Source of the DNA: Gordionus sp. m RMFG-2023
Lineage: Eukaryota > Nematomorpha > Gordioida > Chordodea > Parachordodidae
Length of the DNA: 64,000 nucleotides
Assembly (NCBI RefSeq): GCF_954871325.1
Contig: NC_088778.1
Span: 2,389,743-2,453,742 of the forward strand
Direction: 5' to 3'
Below the pieces are notes generated by a model. It did not search any database. It was not told the DNA's origin and worked only from the letters and a program-made list of their open reading frames with translations. This document shows positions 38,987-51,086 of the stretch, in pieces (the stretch's first letter is position 1; every line of letters begins with the position of its first letter). The translations under genes and the position numbers were made by a program.

Positions 38987-39414
38987 TTATTATTCAGTGG
39001 CGTAGCTAGGAATTTTCCTTAGAGGGGGTACATACATATAAAATCATGGGGGCTTCGCCCCCCATACCCCTTTTAACGAGACTTCGGCCCTTTTACCCGG
39101 CCTTCCGTCGGGTTTATCTTACTAACCATATCTTCGATAATATATAATAAATATATTTTTTAGATGCTTCAATAATATGTTATTATAATTTAGTAGATTA
39201 TTCTCAAGGACTTTATAATAATACTATCCAGAATAATTTTAATAGTAATATAATATCCTTAACATCAAAACCAGAAAAATATAAATATTAATGGTGTTTA
39301 TTTGATTTAAAGTCACTTTTAAGTCTTTTGAACGTATAATCTAAAAATAAATTTTTGCTCTGAGAGGGGTCCAAACCCGAAAACTACCCCCGTAGCTACG
39401 CCACTGTTATTATT
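38987..39414. mobile_element. 412-bp hAT-type MITE with perfect 8-bp target duplication
   Basis: The element spans 38995-39406. Flanks are TTATTATT on both sides (38987-38994 and 39407-39414). Ends are CAGTGGCGTAGCTA, matched exactly by the inverted right end. Next to the left end is a GGGGGCTTCGCCCCCC hairpin. The interior is AT-rich without an ORF. It is the best-preserved short transposon here and probably recent. Confidence 0.9.
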
Positions 39415-39849
39415 ATACATTTTTTTTTATAAAATCCTTACCAATTTTTTAAACAACCTATATTTTTTAAATTTACCTTTATTTATAAAATCTTTTTTAA
39501 TATAGCTTACATTTAATATATTTAATTATTATGGCTTTGGTTCTCTTCTATACTCTTCACACGGTACTATTCCCAAACAATTTATATTAAATGAAAATAT
39601 TTCTCATATTTTAAATATATTATGCTAAGCTAACCTATCTCATATTTTACTTTTAATAATTATCGGTCACTTGTCCCACCTCCTCCTTCATTATTATATA
39701 GGATTTAACTTGTAATATACAATAAATTTATTGAATTTAAAACAAATTAAACAATAACACAAAATTTATCGAATTTAAAAACATTTAATGATAAATCTAA
39801 ATATATTTCCTCGAATATGAAGTTGATAATTATCTTCAAAAAAGATACT

Positions 39850-40480
39850 CCAGCAGTAGTCCGCCAACATATTTATACGTTTCTTGTGATAAAACATTTC
39901 GAGATTTTTAATCTGTTGATGGAACCGCTCCCCCATTTTTTCTTACACAACACCGAAGTTTTCAGATGAATTTTGAGGAACATTCGGCATCCCATTTCCT
40001 TATAATTTGTTAATAGGTCATCAATTTTCTCACGATAATCGGCTGATTTATGATTGCCAAGGAACGATCTGCATATCCATTTAAAAGATTCCCATGCTTT
40101 TAATTCAATGAGTAACAATTCATCTTCAAAAAAACTGTCCTTCATGAGTTTTCTTATTTGGGGGCCCACTAAAATCCCCTCTTTTATTTTTGCTTGGGAA
40201 AGCTTGGGGAAAAAATTCCTAAGGAATATCGTGGGGCCCTCGGACAATTTTTTGATAAAATTTTTGATTAGTCCTAATTTTATGTGCAACGGAGGCAACA
40301 AAATCTTATTTTTAGAAACAAGCGGGATATTTACGCGATTTTTTTCAAGAAAGGGGACGATCCTCCCATTCAGATACTGTATAATGTTTTAGAGTTTCTC
40401 TGGAATTCCAGAGACAGCCCATCAGGATTGCGATAATTTTGAGATCGCAGCATATCTTATTCGTAAATGGAATAATTTAT
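39850..40480 (-). pseudogene. Fragment of the 'LPPLHIKLGL' repeat-borne protein family
   Basis: A 142-codon open stretch (39873-40301) begins LLPPLHIKLGLIKNFI and continues with AKIKEGILVGPQIRKLMKD, ELKAWESFKWICRSFLGNHK and NYKEMGC. Just upstream NIPLVSKNK reads in the same frame; just downstream the true C-terminus continues in another frame as MGERFHQQIKNLE and NMLADYCWSIFFED. I recall this family from many arthropod gene models, usually repeat-associated and without assigned function; the GERFHQ and ADYCW motifs are its hallmarks. At least one frameshift and a stop in the part near 40385 make it a pseudogene. The plus-strand ORF at 40054-40392 is antisense. Confidence 0.75.
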
Positions 40481-40787
40481 TTTTGACAATAAATATTTCA
40501 TATTTTCATATGATTCATGTTGGAATAGGCGATGGGAATTGATGGCTTAGAAAAAATAATTCTTCTCCTTTCTTCCTACTTGTTATTTGGCATTATTATT
40601 TATTGCCCATACTACGAGGTACTCCATTGGAAAATCATATATTTTGATATAAATTTATTAAAAAAACAAATATTCTTAAATAGATCTATAAAGATAAATA
40701 TTAATAAAAATATAAATATAAAAAAATTACCAATTATTGCATTTTAAATGAATTTTGCTTCAAAAATACTCAATTCAAAAAGAGTAA

Positions 40788-41037
40788 AAATTAAAAAAGT
40801 GGGTACAGATATCTGATTTTGGTATAAATTAATCATAAATGCATAAAATATTACTAAATACAACATTTTATTTTATATTTGATGTGAGAAAACTATATAT
40901 TAAATAAAAAATTTTATAGCACTAAAAAAGATAAATATTACCTTAATTTTGCATTAAAAATGCTTTATGCAGAGAAAATTCAATAAGAGTGTACAAATTA
41001 AAAAGTTCGAAAATATCTGTACCAACTTTTTTAATTT
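40788..41037. repeat. Foldback/MITE-like element, about 250 bp, 26-bp inverted ends
   Basis: The left arm starting at 40788 (AAATTAAAAAAGTGGGTACA) is matched inverted at 41012-41037 with two differences. No ORF inside. No target duplication was established. Confidence 0.6.
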
Positions 41038-41320
41038 ATAGATTTTGGTTGAATTTTTATTGCATAGACTACTTTTGAAACATAATTAGAATTAATATAT
41101 AATCTTGAGCATATTTGAAGCAAAATTATATAAAATTTATCTTTTAAAGTTAATAATTTTGATAGTAATTTAAATTGAAAACTTAAGACCCCCAAAACAA
41201 AATTCTTTACCATTTTTCTCAAAAATCCAATCGATAAAAAATTATAAAAATTAGTAAATTTATAGAGAAATATAAGTTTAACACTATCAAACATTCAGGG
41301 ATTTTTATTCGATACTTTTT

Positions 41321-41395
41321 AAAATATAACCGTATAAAGATCTAAATTTTACCATTTTTGGGATTTCGAAAAGTTGTCTTTATACGGTAATATTT
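41321..41395. repeat. Hairpin, about 20-bp arms around ACCGTATAAAGA
   Basis: The left arm 41321-41341 is nearly perfectly complementary to 41375-41395, with a loop of about 33 bases. Origin unknown; it may be a MITE remnant. Confidence 0.5.
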
Positions 41396-42104
41396 TGAAA
41401 ACTTTGGAAAAAGGATTCAAACTCAGCGTCAAATTCTGCACCATTTTCTTCTCTCGTTTTTCTTGTCACACAGTGTAATCAATATTCACTTCTTAGTTTA
41501 TATACTAGATTTCTTAATTCAGATTATTATAACTTTAAACTTATTTTCAACTATCCTCACATAAATACTTCAAATATTTAATATTTTGTATTCAACAAAA
41601 TTGGTGGATTATAAAATTTAGCTGTTTTTAATTCGAAACTTTTGTTAAACAACCTCTAAAAATTTATATATTGCAATCAAATATTATTCATTATTTTTAA
41701 AAAAGAAGAATAATTTAGTTTCAATATTTTCTAAATTTGTTTAAAAAATAAATAAATTTACATTTACTCAGATCTTTACCTAATGAAATGAAAGAATAGA
41801 TGTAATATAATTAAAAAATATAATTAACTTTATCTTATTAATTTAATAATATTAAATTTAAAAAAAAATTAAAATATTAGAAGCCTTGAAATGTTTGTCA
41901 CATATTTTTATGATTTTAAACGAGGTATAAAATTATATTTACATGATGATGTGAATTTAAATTCCTTAGCCAAAAATGAAGGAAAATGTTTAAGAATATA
42001 TTACGTCACAATGAAAAAAAATATTATAGGTTTGAATTAATATCCCTAACCGAAAAAAATATAAGATTTTATAAAATTTTAATATTAATAAAATTATTGA
42101 TTAC

Positions 42105-42678
42105 CATTCTGCTTTATTAAATATGTTTCTAAAATAAATATTTTTTGAAATAAATATCAGATGCAAGTATTTATTTTTATTTACTTTTATCACTCCAAAT
42201 TTGAATATCTCCAGATACTAAATAATATTATATTAAGAAGTCTTTTATATAAATTATGTACTTGGTTCCCTGAATGTTTTGTTACCTACAAAATAAAATT
42301 ATATATTTTATTTCCTATTATATTCCCAAAAAAATATAAATATAGTATAACAAAGAAGATTTATAATAAGATTTATTTTATTCGTTACTAAAATAATTAT
42401 TCAAATTTATTAATTTTTATTTATTTTGATAAAACATGATTACCTAAATATATTGTCAGGGTGCCATTTTTTATAGGACCTAGTTTTAATAAATATACAT
42501 TAATTTAGTATACACTCAATAAACTTAAATAAAGCTTGTTATAAAAGATATATAACCTATATGTTTTATTGACATTGCTTTATTGTAATAATAGAAATAA
42601 AATATTTATATTTAAATTTTTTAAATATGAGAAATTTTTAAATTAATTTACTTGAATTAGAACTACGTGTTGTATTCA
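42105..42678 (-). CDS. Microexon gene 5' half (unit E2 exons a-f)
   Basis: Exons: a 42652-42678 (NTTRSSNS), b 42557-42577 (MSIKHI), c 42444-42479 (PIKNGTLTIYL), d 42262-42285 (NKTFREP), e 42185-42217 (SGDIQIWSDK), f 42105-42128 (TYLIKQN). All divide by three, share phase 1 and have AG/GT borders. They are shorter or longer than the other copies by whole codons (c is 36 nt, d and f are 24 nt), which suggests selection for frame. The next downstream g-n block would be the broken unit E1, ten kilobases away across many transposons, so this gene may be a 5' fragment. A start exon was not resolved. Confidence 0.45.
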
Positions 42679-44627
42679 CTTTTACAATATATATAAATTA
42701 AGTTTTAATACATATATAAATTTAGCTATTAAAATAAACGTAATTGTAAATGTATCAGACCCTTAAGATAATTTTAAAATATTAAAAATTATAATATCAA
42801 TGCTTAAATATCTACCCTCGGCTGCTTTAATTGTTTTCGATAATTTATATATAAACTTAAATAATATGGTAATACTTCTTTACCCAATTTATTGATCTAA
42901 TCTGCAATTTTATTAGTCTTTTAATAAGGGTTCTGGTATCATTTATGCGTGGGATAAGTAAAATAGCACAAAGTCTGATAATACTTTTTTATACATTCCT
43001 TTGATTTATAAATTTATATTGGTTTTTAACGATGTATTAAGCAAACACTTAAATAATTTTTTTCTAAAAAGTCTTATTCAATATAATGGATAGAATATTT
43101 GAAGTAATCAACTTTCCAAATTGACTTAGATAAAATTTTAAGATATCTTCTTGTGATTTATTGCCATCATATGAGTCAATTGTAAGAATTTAATTCTTTT
43201 ATAATTTTATAGATTAATTATTTAAAATCTAATAGTGCATGAGTCCTTAAATGTTTTATTATATGCAAGCGTATAAAAAAAATTTCTGTATTTTTTCTTT
43301 CATCAATTAGTTATAATATAAAAAGTAGCCATTATGAATCATTTAATTAATATTAAATCTGTGTTGACTTTAGTCAAAACCTCTGATATTAATTGTGCAA
43401 TCTATATTTTTCTTCCTTAATTATCAACAATTTGCTCATCATATTTTATTATATTTTTTCTTTTGTAGATTTTTTTTAAATGTATATTTTTCGCTCTTGT
43501 TTGCTGTAAAAAGAAAAGTATTTTATAAGAGAACAAATATGTTTTGTTTATTTTTTTTTATAATATGAAATGATCGCAAAATATGTGTTGGACTTTCAAT
43601 TTTACTTTTTGTGATATAATTAATAAAAATAAAATTAAAGACAGAAAAAAAAAATAAATATAAAAAAAAATATTTAAAATTAAGATTAAAAAAAAGTGCC
43701 TAGTAAAAATAAGAATAAGAAAAGTCCTGATAAGAAAATAAAATAGTCGAGTTGAGCCTATAAAAAGTAAGAAATAAAAATAATATTATTATTTAAATTA
43801 TTAAATAAACCAACTATAGACAAACTCATTGTTTAATTTCGAATTATTCGGTTGCGTTCTTTTAATTATATACTTTGTGCAAGATAAGTAAAAAATCTAT
43901 GTATTCCGTTTTCAATAATATAGAAGCCGATATCACAATCTTATATAAAAAAGGAAGAAGATGTAAGTCACTGCTGAATTCAAAAGTAAAATATTAATTT
44001 ATAAGGGTTTGTGTAATATAATATTACATTCTAGTTTGCACTCTCGTGCCCTTAGAATTAATCACATGGTAATCATAATATATATTAATTTTACATGATT
44101 TTTTTAAAACGGACATTTAAAAAGTTAAAAATGAGGGATTTATTTATTGATATATTCTGCCTCAACTTTTTATTTTTGGTGGAGAATAATAAACCTCTAT
44201 AATAAGTTTAGAATTCTAAAGAACCTAAAGAGAGCTATTGAAAAGACTAAATAAGAAGTTATAGTTGACCGATGCAGAATATATTCAGAAAGTGAGTATA
44301 TTTTTTTAAACTGATATAAAATTATTATGATATATAGGTATAACATATATTATTATTGTTCATAAATGAGAGTTTATTAATTTTTGCGCAGAAATAATAA
44401 TATTAAGATGTTTTTCATTTGCAGAGATTTTATTTTATTTAATATAAAAATAAAAACAATTAAAGTTTTTTTAAATATATAATTTAGATTTGATATCTAG
44501 ATAGATACAGATAATCTAAGATAAGATTAATCTAAACTGAATAATATAAGTAATTTTTCAATATAGTAAAAAAGAAGTGGTTAGATATATATTTAAAAAC
44601 TTTTTTATATGAAACAGTATAATTTAC
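42679..44627. other. AT-rich start region of the unit E2 gene and 3' flank of gene copy 5
   Basis: A terminal exon for copy 5 and start exons for the E2 gene would be expected here. A candidate at about 42828-42890 reads LPYYLSLY but does not close in the right phase, so I do not call it. Otherwise nothing recognisable. Confidence 0.35.
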
Positions 44628-47600
44628 CTATTAGACTATGTTCTTGTTCTGTAGTAAAAATATGCTAAAATAAATTTAAAGTTTCTTAATACCTATGTTG
44701 AAAACGACTTCTTTATTTCCTGATCCTAATGTATTCAATTATAAATGTCAAATACAATGATTTTCTATTTACTTATTCGAATCACGACATTCATATCTTT
44801 ATAAATTTTAAACATAGTAAAAATTAAAATATATTATAAGCCTGAAAATGTGAAAATAATATACCTTGGATTAAAATCTCCGAATTATTTAAGAAATCTA
44901 TAAGGAAAATAAATTGTTTAATAATTTATATACAATATATTTCTCATTTATAACCATCAAACTTATATATCATTTTATAAAAAAATATAGTAAATATTAG
45001 TTGTTAACATATAATCGAGTCTTTCTACAGAGATCTGCAAGTTTTGATCTCCTATCCAGACTTGATGATAACTAATTTCTAGGTATGACCCCTCTTATGA
45101 ATACTAGGCCTCGTTAAATTATTTCAAAAGTTTGGCCATACCCATTAAAATTATACCAAAATCTGGTATGGTCCGTCAAATATTTTTGTAATAATTTTAG
45201 TCATCCAATTTTTAATATATATATATCTAATTTTTTTCCAATGTCAATTTAGACATGCCTCTACTCTAAGGTTTTTTTATATCTATGGAAACCTATTATA
45301 AATCAATTGTGTTTTAGTATCTATAATGTATATATATAAATGTATTCGATCATAAATAACTTAAGGTAAATTGGTTGTCCTATATTGTGAATTTTTCAGG
45401 CCTGATATGCATTTATTTAGTGCTTTATAATAATTGTAATTGAATTTCTATCAAACATCACTTTTAAGTGTTTTATTTCCTTAAAGATATTCGTTATGCT
45501 TTCAAAGATTTATAATAAACAAATGAGAGGCTAATATGTTCATTACACTCATTTACCATCAATCATTACAAATAAAAAATTTTAACTGTAAATTGCCCTT
45601 GGTTTGCTTCTAGGTGACATCTTACAGCCACATGCATGCATTAAATGCAAATCACACATCGATTCAAAAGGTAGGCAAGGCCTTAATTGTATATATAATC
45701 AAGGGCGACATCAGCACTACTCAGCAATAAACCAAGTAATAACTTGAGGTCTAACCGCCAACATTCCGAATCATCTTGAGCCCACAAATTTATCTCAAAT
45801 AGATGGCTTAAGACCTCTAGGCCCATGGAAAATCACTAATGTAGGACTACATATTCTGCTATTCATTGTCCTCTAACATAAATATCAATCCACTAAGCGC
45901 AGAAACAAAAAAGATAAACAAATGCAGAAATTTTAACAACTCTTTTTGAGAACACAATTATGAATTTGTATTTTTAATTTTATATTTATATTGTATATTC
46001 TATAATTAATTTTTGTTAGAAAAAATTTGTAATCATTTTTCAAATACCTTCTGTTATAATATATATAATTTTTATCTTTATTTAATTTACTTTCAGTTTC
46101 TGTTTCTTTATTTAAAAATATTTTATATAATAAAAAATATATGTGTTTCTGAAGAAAGTTGATGAATTTGAAATTAAATAAATATCCACCGAAATATTTA
46201 AAGTCAAGCTAATTAATGTTGAGAAAAAATGATAAATATATGAAACAAAATTATTTTATTTTTTTAACTTTTAAATTATTATTATTTTGTTTTATAAATT
46301 AAAGCAGATAATGCAGTTCTTAAAATAAAATAAAAAATAATTTGTTATGTATGAATTGCCCGCCTCTGGCTCTAAGCTTTTTGGGTTTATTATTATAGAA
46401 AAATGTTGTCATGTACACATACACATTCAAAATTCAAATACCTGCAATGATTGTAATAATGCCATCTATAAATAAATAATATATTTAAATGTAACATTTT
46501 ATGAGAATCTTTATAAAAAATAATAAAATACTTTCAGTTCTGCAAATGGTATTGGCGGAAATAACTATTTTGGATTTGTATCAATCAATAAAATTTTAAA
46601 GTAGCTTACGCATATGGTAATCTTTTCGTTTCAGACAAATTATCATATTTTCATCTAAATATGTTATGTTTTATAAATTAAAATTTTATTTATCCACAAA
46701 ATTTTCTTTTTAACCTAGAAGACAATTGTTTTCTATAAAATAGATTTACCTCCTAAAGTTATCAGAAATATAGCATTTTTAGCAAACACGATTCAATGAA
46801 AGTCGATTTTATATAGTATTGGCCATACCTCAGATATATTTTTATTATCATTTAACTTTGTTTGTGATATATATATTTCTTATAGCCAGAAAGTTATTAA
46901 ATAAAAAAATATGGACAATCTTATTGTTAATAAAATTATCCGGTTAAATTGTTCGAATAAATTTATATAACTATATTTATAGTATCTTTGTAAGTAACAA
47001 AAAAAACCTAATTTCGTATATCTAAAATAGATTAATATTACATAATTTTTAATGTAATTTAAACCAAAAACCAGAATGTAAATTCTTAATTTATTTGCGG
47101 AATTTTTATGGTATATTATGCAAATTAATAATAGATTATTACAGAGGTATGGCCCCTAGACACTTCATGATTTATGATAGAAATATCTTATGCATTAGGT
47201 TATAATTATATTTTGAAGTTAATTATATAATAGAGCCAAATGAAAAATACATATTAAACAACTTATAATCTAGTGTTATTAAAATTATTTATGCAGTACA
47301 TGTAAGTTTATTTTTAAGAATACATAATAAATAATAATAAAAATTTCAATGCGTTTGATATACCTTGATTCTCAGAATACTTATCCATTACTAGTAGCAA
47401 CAAATAATATAGAAAATAAATTACGTTCTTAAACAAGAGATAATAAGTAAAGGATATTCGGTTTAAAATAAACAGATATTGATAATATTCAGAGATAGTG
47501 TGAAATTTTAACCCCTCTGGATTAAAAATTTTTTTAATCTATCTGTCAAGATTTTTATTTAAATTTTTGCCACGGTTCTAGATTTTAATTTTTATCATTT

Positions 47601-50550
47601 TATGTCACGACGCTTAATTAAAAAATTGTTATATTTTTAAATATTTTAACTGTATATTTTACAAATTGTTCAATATATATTTAAAATTAAATAATATAAT
47701 TTTTCCAATATTTTCCAAACATTTTAATCTGTATGATTTAATTTTTTTAATATTAGAACCCCCAGGATTAATTTTTATAAATTTTTGAAACTCAACCCAG
47801 ATTTTTATATATACGGGCCAGCCTAATTCTGGATTTTGCAGGTATATAATAATAATAGTTAAAAAAAAATTAACAAATAAAAAAATTAAAACTATTTACC
47901 TGAATGGGTTTCTAGGACTAATAAAATAAAACAGATATTTGATGAAATGTTAAAATATAAAGTAGACTTATAATTCTAAGTTTGTAACCACAAATATACA
48001 TCTATCTCTATCTAAGATGGTCTTGTTTTTAAATTTGCTTAAAATTGTTTATATATTACTATATATTAATAATATTTTTAATAATCATTATTTTTGAGAG
48101 TGTTAATTGTGTTCAATTTATATGTTAATTTAAATTTGTGAAATAATTTATTTTAATGTTAATTGAGTATTAATTTGAATATCTATTGGAATGTTTTATT
48201 ATATATACCAGTTGAGTTATACATATTAATATTATTATTTGATTTTTTAAAAGTAGAAATAAAATTAATATAAAACACAAAATATCACTTGTTTTCTTCA
48301 TAACTTGTTTTCTTCAGAGAGTGTAATAAGATATATATAAATATATATATGTCGAATTGGGATAGGGAATAATGTGGGATTCGGAATCCAAACCTGGGGA
48401 TGAGATCTTGAATTCCCACGTTTTTTTTCAGAATCTTTTTTTTTTAAATTTTTTAAAAAAATATTCCTAATCCCCATGAAAACCATTTAATTATATTTTT
48501 TTTCCTTTTTGCTTCCGTATGACTGGCATCAGAAAATTTTATTTAAATTTTTAAAAAGGATAGAATTAAAAGGTCAAAAGAAGGGATTAGGAGACATTTT
48601 TATTTTTATAAATTTATATAAAATTATAAATATTTTTACATGAATATATATTTTTAAAAAACTCGAAACGTGGGAATTCAAGATCTCGAATCCCCACTTA
48701 AGGATTCCGAATCTCACATGATTCCATATCCCAATACGAGATATATATAGAACTTAAATTTAGACAGTTATATTTGTTTTTAGTTAAAAAAAATTTTATA
48801 TATGCGATAATTATTTCTAATGTGTTGACTTATACAGTTGTAGATCAAAAATATTTAAAAAATTTGAGTTATTTAACTTACAAAAACATTTTTTGAAAAA
48901 ATGTTTCAAAGGAACTAATTTAATTTTGTTATATTTTGATTAATAAATATAAGTTTATTTCATGTTTATAACTTATTTTATAAAAAAAACGGATTTGACA
49001 TATAGAAAAAAAAACCGTTATAATAAAATAAATTTCAAAGCTGAGATGAAATATTTTGGTTAGAATATTTTGCATATGTCAAGATTATTTTTAAATTCTT
49101 TGATAAATTATAAATGACTATTATAAATGCTTTACATATTTTATGGATTAATAATTTATTAAATCAAACATGTAAAAAAATTATGTTTAACATCATATAT
49201 TAATTTTTTAATATTGACAAATACTAAAATATTTATTACTTGTAAAGTCGGCTTAAGAATAATATATGAATAATAATTTTAAATGGTATTAAATTGATAT
49301 AGAAGTTTTAAAGATGATCAAGCAAAATTTATAAGATATAATCCAATAAATTTTTATATAATTATAAGATATTACCGTTTTTTACGAAATATATTATTTA
49401 TTAATGTAGGGATTTAAGGGATAGAGTTAGATAAATATTAAAGATATAATAAAATCCATGTTTATAATAGTATATAGATATATTTCGGTAAAAGTTAAAT
49501 GTACATAAAAAAAACATTTGACTATTATTTCAACAAGAAAATAAATTATATTAAATCAATTTAGTATATATTATTATTTAACAAAAATAAAGTAAATATA
49601 TTTATTCTCCATTATGTTAATAGATTCAAAACAATATACAAAAAGAGATAAACAAATAATATTACTACAATTACTAAATATTCTACTAGCCTGATTAGAA
49701 ATTTTATTATCATACCATTATTATGTTTTAGATGATAAGGTCTAGCGTCTATAATAATTTTTTAAATTATGATAATTATTTTATATTTATCTAACATATA
49801 TATTTTTTACCTATAGATGATACAATTTCGATAAACCAGGAGACTACAATATTATTAAAATAATTATAGATTTTGACACTAAAAAATTTAATTATTTACC
49901 TGATCCACGGAAAATTTCAGCCTTTCCTAAAAATAAGTAGAAGAATATTATATTTAATTTGATTTCCATATTAAAATTTTGAATTAGAATTCAGGTGTAT
50001 TAACTATGATTATTGTTTTAATCTTAACAAATAAGTAAAAATAATAAAAGAATTATCTAATATTAGATTATAATTACAATTATTATATAAATATATATCT
50101 AATGATGAATAGGGGAACTGGAATACCTTTACATATAAATATAATGATATTATATATATAATAATTATACCTAAATATATTATCAGGGTACCATTCAAAC
50201 GGCCTAGATTTGATCAGATTTAGTATTAATATATTCGAAATTATATTTATTTAAAATTTTTCCTAATAGCAATTGATATTTGGGAATATATTTTTCAATG
50301 GTATATTAAATTATATGAAATTTAAATAAAATATTTTTTTTAAATAAAAAAATGTATATACCTAGTAATGTTTGTCTGTTCCCTTATTTTAACAAATTTT
50401 AAATTATATAAATTGTAATTTAATGATATAAGAAATATCTTCCCCTTGTTGCCAATTTTAGATATTTTTTTAAAAATGATAAATTATTAAATTAAAATTT
50501 TAAGGTAATTCATATCCTACCTGAAATCAAGATTCCTGTGGTATTTATTA
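44628..50550 (-). CDS. Microexon gene copy 5 (unit E3 exons a-f + unit E2 exons g-n)
   Basis: Exons: a 50521-50550, b 50362-50382, c 50171-50203, d 49900-49926, e 49811-49843, f 49716-49748, a 3-kb intron with a long-TIR foldback, g 46610-46654, h 46532-46564, i 46442-46465, k 44865-44897, l 44773-44796, m 44693-44725, n 44628-44648. Exon j was not found; the i-to-k intron contains a retroelement relic. All lengths divide by three and the joined frame is open. Exon g is the longest microexon (45 nt, NMIICLKRKDYHM) and keeps the cysteine, as does h (ANTICRTE). Exon c encodes RLNGTLIIYL with an N-glycosylation sequon. The terminal exon and start region are unresolved. Confidence 0.55.
45610..45858 (+). 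pseudogene. Retroelement relic: reverse-transcriptase C-terminal domain
   Basis: A GC-richer island in an AT desert. The plus frame reads ILQPHACIKCKSHIDSKG, GLNC, QGRHQHYSAINQVI, a stop, then GLTANIPNHLEPTNLSQIDG and GPWK. The order C..C...DS.G..GL.C....GRH..H..IN...EP..L...DG..P...PW is the block I know from the region downstream of the reverse transcriptase in many invertebrate retroelement gene models. The usual RPDG reads RPLG. It lies inside the i-to-k intron of gene copy 5. Confidence 0.65.
46655..48341. other. AT-rich intron sequence (f-to-g intron of gene copy 5)
   Basis: No exon or ORF supported. The patch at 47500-47840 with TTTTGCAGG near its right end may be a decayed relative of the GGCCCGG MITEs. 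Confidence 0.4.
48342..48749. mobile_element. Long-TIR foldback MITE, about 408 bp with terminal arms of about 80 bp
   Basis: The left arm (about 48342-48425) and right arm (about 48665-48749) are inverted copies, with shared blocks GGGATTCGGAATCC-like, GATCTTGAATTCCCACGTTT and a terminal TATTGGGATA-like motif. The centre is AT-rich. Flanks are TA-repeat sequence, so the target duplication is unclear; the long arms suggest a Tc1/mariner- or foldback-type element. A minus-strand ORF across the left arm (48298-48486) is not a gene. Confidence 0.75.
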
Positions 50551-51086
50551 CTATAATAAAAATTAAAGACATATTATAGCAAATAATGATATGAACTTCA
50601 TGAATAGTAAACAAGAGTTTTAGTATGACACCCTCAGATTAATATAAAAAATATATATTGATAGTATCTATGATAGCTAATGAAAATATAAAAATTCAGA
50701 ATTTAAGCCTATACAGAATCCAAGATATGGGCGATCATAGGAAACAATATAAAATTTGATTTACATAATGCAAATATCATGGGAGGTTAAGCTGAAATAT
50801 TTATTTAAATATATTCAGGTAGTTTATAAAGAGCCCTTTAATATTATATTAAAATTTTATTGGTGAAAAAAAATACCAAAGGATAATAAAAGATTTTAAA
50901 AACCGACAATAAGTATAAAAATTAATGGTACTTTCATTCTGAGATTTGTTTTATATATAATTAGATATCAAACAAATATATAAAATTTTAGAATGGAAAT
51001 TCTAGACGTTTTAAAGTTATGATTGACTCCTTTATATTATTATAAACGTATTATCTTTTTTTGAAATAAAATTATATTTTTTTTAC

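Noticed and set aside
40054-40392. 112-codon plus-strand ORF
   Set aside because: Antisense of the LPPLHIKLGL family fragment, which reads on the minus strand.
50900-50940. ATGAAA followed by GT near the start region of unit E3
   Set aside because: Ends in phase 0, not the phase 1 needed to join exon a; could be a decayed start exon but is not supported.
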